Assembly: GCA_947630525.1 (NCBI GenBank)
Contig: CANRHW010000013.1
Span: 1 to 15,044 of the forward strand
From: an uncultured Clostridia bacterium
GTDB lineage: Bacteria > Bacillota > Clostridia > UMGS1883
DNA: 15,044 nt
Direction: 5' to 3'
The number at the start of each line of letters is the position of its first letter. The first letter of the stretch is position 1. A program made the position numbers and the translations under genes. Shown piece after piece: positions 14,011 through 15,044 of the stretch. The notes below the pieces were generated by a model. It was given only the letters and a program-made list of their open reading frames with translations. It searched no databases and was not told where the DNA came from.

Positions 14011-14388
14011 ATGGGCAAAGTAATATGGGGGCATCTGCTGCTGGCCCTGGGTGCGGCGGCGGTGGCCTACTGGCCAAAGGTTTTTTCAATCACCGGCAAC
14101 GAAATGGGCTATTGCGTCATTGCTTATTGCCTCATTTTCCCTCTCATAGCGCTTGTATGTAGTTTCCTGTCCGGGCTCAGGGGCGTGCTTTTTGGGCTGA
14201 GCTGCGCTTTCTTCACGGTGATTTTTGCGGTGCTCATCCCCTATCCCGTATTCGGCGGCTTTTGGCGCGAAAACGTGCTGCTCCCCGGTGTGGGCGCAAT
14301 GCTGGGCGTGGCTTTGAGCATTGTGGCGGAGCGCTTTATCCGGCGCAGGACGCCGGACGACCCGGACTATGAGCACTTAAATCCGTAA
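14011..14388 (+). CDS. Small integral membrane protein with four transmembrane segments, unknown
   Basis: A 125-residue protein I do not recognise. Four hydrophobic segments are visible at about 4-22, 33-54, 57-77 and 88-107, followed by a basic-then-acidic cytoplasmic tail (RRRTPDDPDYEH). The tight LSGLRG loop between segments 2 and 3 (about 53-58) and the even number of segments put both ends inside by the positive-inside rule. AAAGGAGG (13997-14004) is six bases before the ATG, so the gene is convincing. It sits between fakA and recG and is 18 bases from recG, so it is likely co-transcribed with it. Confidence 0.8.
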   Translation: MGKVIWGHLLLALGAAAVAYWPKVFSITGNEMGYCVIAYCLIFPLIALVCSFLSGLRGVLFGLSCAFFTVIFAVLIPYPVFGGFWRENVLLPGVGAMLGVALSIVAERFIRRRTPDDPDYEHLNP

Positions 14389-14406
14389 ACAAAAGGAGAG
14401 TTTTTT

Positions 14407-15044
14407 ATGCCCTCTCCCCTTTCTTCTCCGATAACCTCCATTCCCGGCATAGGCGAAGTCACGGCGAAAAAATTTGCCAAGCTTGGCCTCAATACCCTAT
14501 GGGACCTGCTGACCTACTACCCTGTGCGATTGGAGGACAGGCGCGCTTTTAAGAAAATAGCCGACCTGACCGTTGGCGAGGTCGTATGTATAACCGCCAC
14601 TGTATTCACTCCCGTCACCGGGCGGGCAAGCGGCGGACTGACGGTATACAAGGCCACTCTCAGAGATGAGAGCGGCTTTCTTCCTGTGACGTTTTTTAAC
14701 AACAAATATATAAAAAATATGCTCGTGCAGGGCCGCGAGTATACCTTTTACGGAAAAGTGACCGCCGCCATGGGCCGCCCGGAAATGGTGTCGCCGGAAT
14801 TTGAACCGGCCGGCAAGGAACAGTTCACCAAGGCCGTTACTCCGGTTTACGGAGCCACAGCCGGGCTGCCCCAGCGGGCCATCCGCAAGGCCGTGCTCGG
14901 GGCGCTGGAGCTGACCAAGGAACATCTGCCCGAGACGCTGCCCCGGCGGCTTTGCGATGAACACCGGCTCTGCGGCCTGACCTTTGCGCTCAACAATATA
15001 CACTTCCCCCGAGACATGGAAAGCGCCCAGCTTGCCCGGCGGCG
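14407..15044 (+). CDS. recG: ATP-dependent DNA helicase RecG, 5' part
   Basis: The first 212 codons of RecG, the helicase that reverses stalled replication forks and migrates branched DNA; the gene continues past the window (a full RecG is about 680 residues, so the motor domains are missing here). The N-terminus shows the family's opening helix-hairpin-helix, IPGIGEVTAKKFAKLGL (about 12-28), then LWDLLTYYPVRLEDRR (about 31-46), which leads into the OB-fold wedge domain (about 55-145) that splits the fork. Residues about 196-210 (LNNIHFPRDMESAQLARR region) match the conserved link into the helicase domain. AAAAGGAGAG followed by TTTTTT places a strong ribosome binding site before the ATG. Frame is open to the window edge. 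Confidence 0.93.
   Translation, partial: MPSPLSSPITSIPGIGEVTAKKFAKLGLNTLWDLLTYYPVRLEDRRAFKKIADLTVGEVVCITATVFTPVTGRASGGLTVYKATLRDESGFLPVTFFNNKYIKNMLVQGREYTFYGKVTAAMGRPEMVSPEFEPAGKEQFTKAVTPVYGATAGLPQRAIRKAVLGALELTKEHLPETLPRRLCDEHRLCGLTFALNNIHFPRDMESAQLARR

Noticed and set aside
1..15044. CRISPR arrays, tRNA/rRNA genes, insertion sequences, phage or defence genes
   Set aside because: None visible on reading; no regular direct repeats, transposase-like frames or cloverleaf candidates were found.

Overview
The window looks like chromosomal DNA of a low-to-mid GC Bacillota, most likely class Clostridia (perhaps an Oscillospirales-type gut anaerobe). The reasons are the Asp23 (yloU)-fakA (yloV)-recG neighbourhood, which is a Bacillota arrangement, an SLH-domain surface hydrolase, strong AAGGAGG ribosome binding sites, sigma-A promoters close to TTGACA-N17-TATAAT, and Clostridia-like MATE and AMP-ligase sequences. 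The taxonomic call is inference. I see no tRNA, rRNA, CRISPR array, insertion sequence or prophage gene.

Layout. (1) 1-2464, + strand: the end of the F-type ATP synthase operon, atpG (3' part), atpD, atpC, closed by a long hairpin. (2) 2470-6899, - strand: an AMP-forming acyl-CoA synthetase followed by a YkvA/DUF1232 membrane protein, read from a near-consensus promoter. A second, almost identical promoter overlaps the ykvA stop codon and drives a 61-residue basic protein of unknown function, which ends at an intrinsic terminator. uvrC begins only about 25 bases beyond that terminator, with no visible room for its own promoter. (3) 6963-8538, +: a MATE exporter, divergent from the synthetase, followed by two hairpins. 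(4) 8624-10354, +: an exported SLH/N-acetylglucosaminidase cell-wall hydrolase with its own promoter and terminator. (5) 10405-11643, -: a two-gene unit of a small single-pass membrane protein and a membrane-anchored protein with a degenerate polysaccharide-deacetylase-like (NodB) domain flanked by coiled coils. (6) 11585-11868: an AT-rich divergent control region with several promoter-like elements and two perfect palindromes. (7) 11869-15044, +: Asp23/Gls24 protein, FakA fatty-acid kinase, an unknown 4-TM protein and the first 212 codons of recG, which runs off the window.

How they fit together. Most genes are core functions: ATP synthesis, nucleotide excision repair, recombination repair, fatty-acid activation (both a CoA ligase and the FakA kinase) and envelope maintenance (Asp23, SLH hydrolase, NodB-like protein). 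No gene cluster here clearly forms a new defence or biosynthetic system. The points most worth a second look are the small protein/terminator/uvrC arrangement, the unknown two-gene membrane unit and the palindromic control region upstream of asp23.
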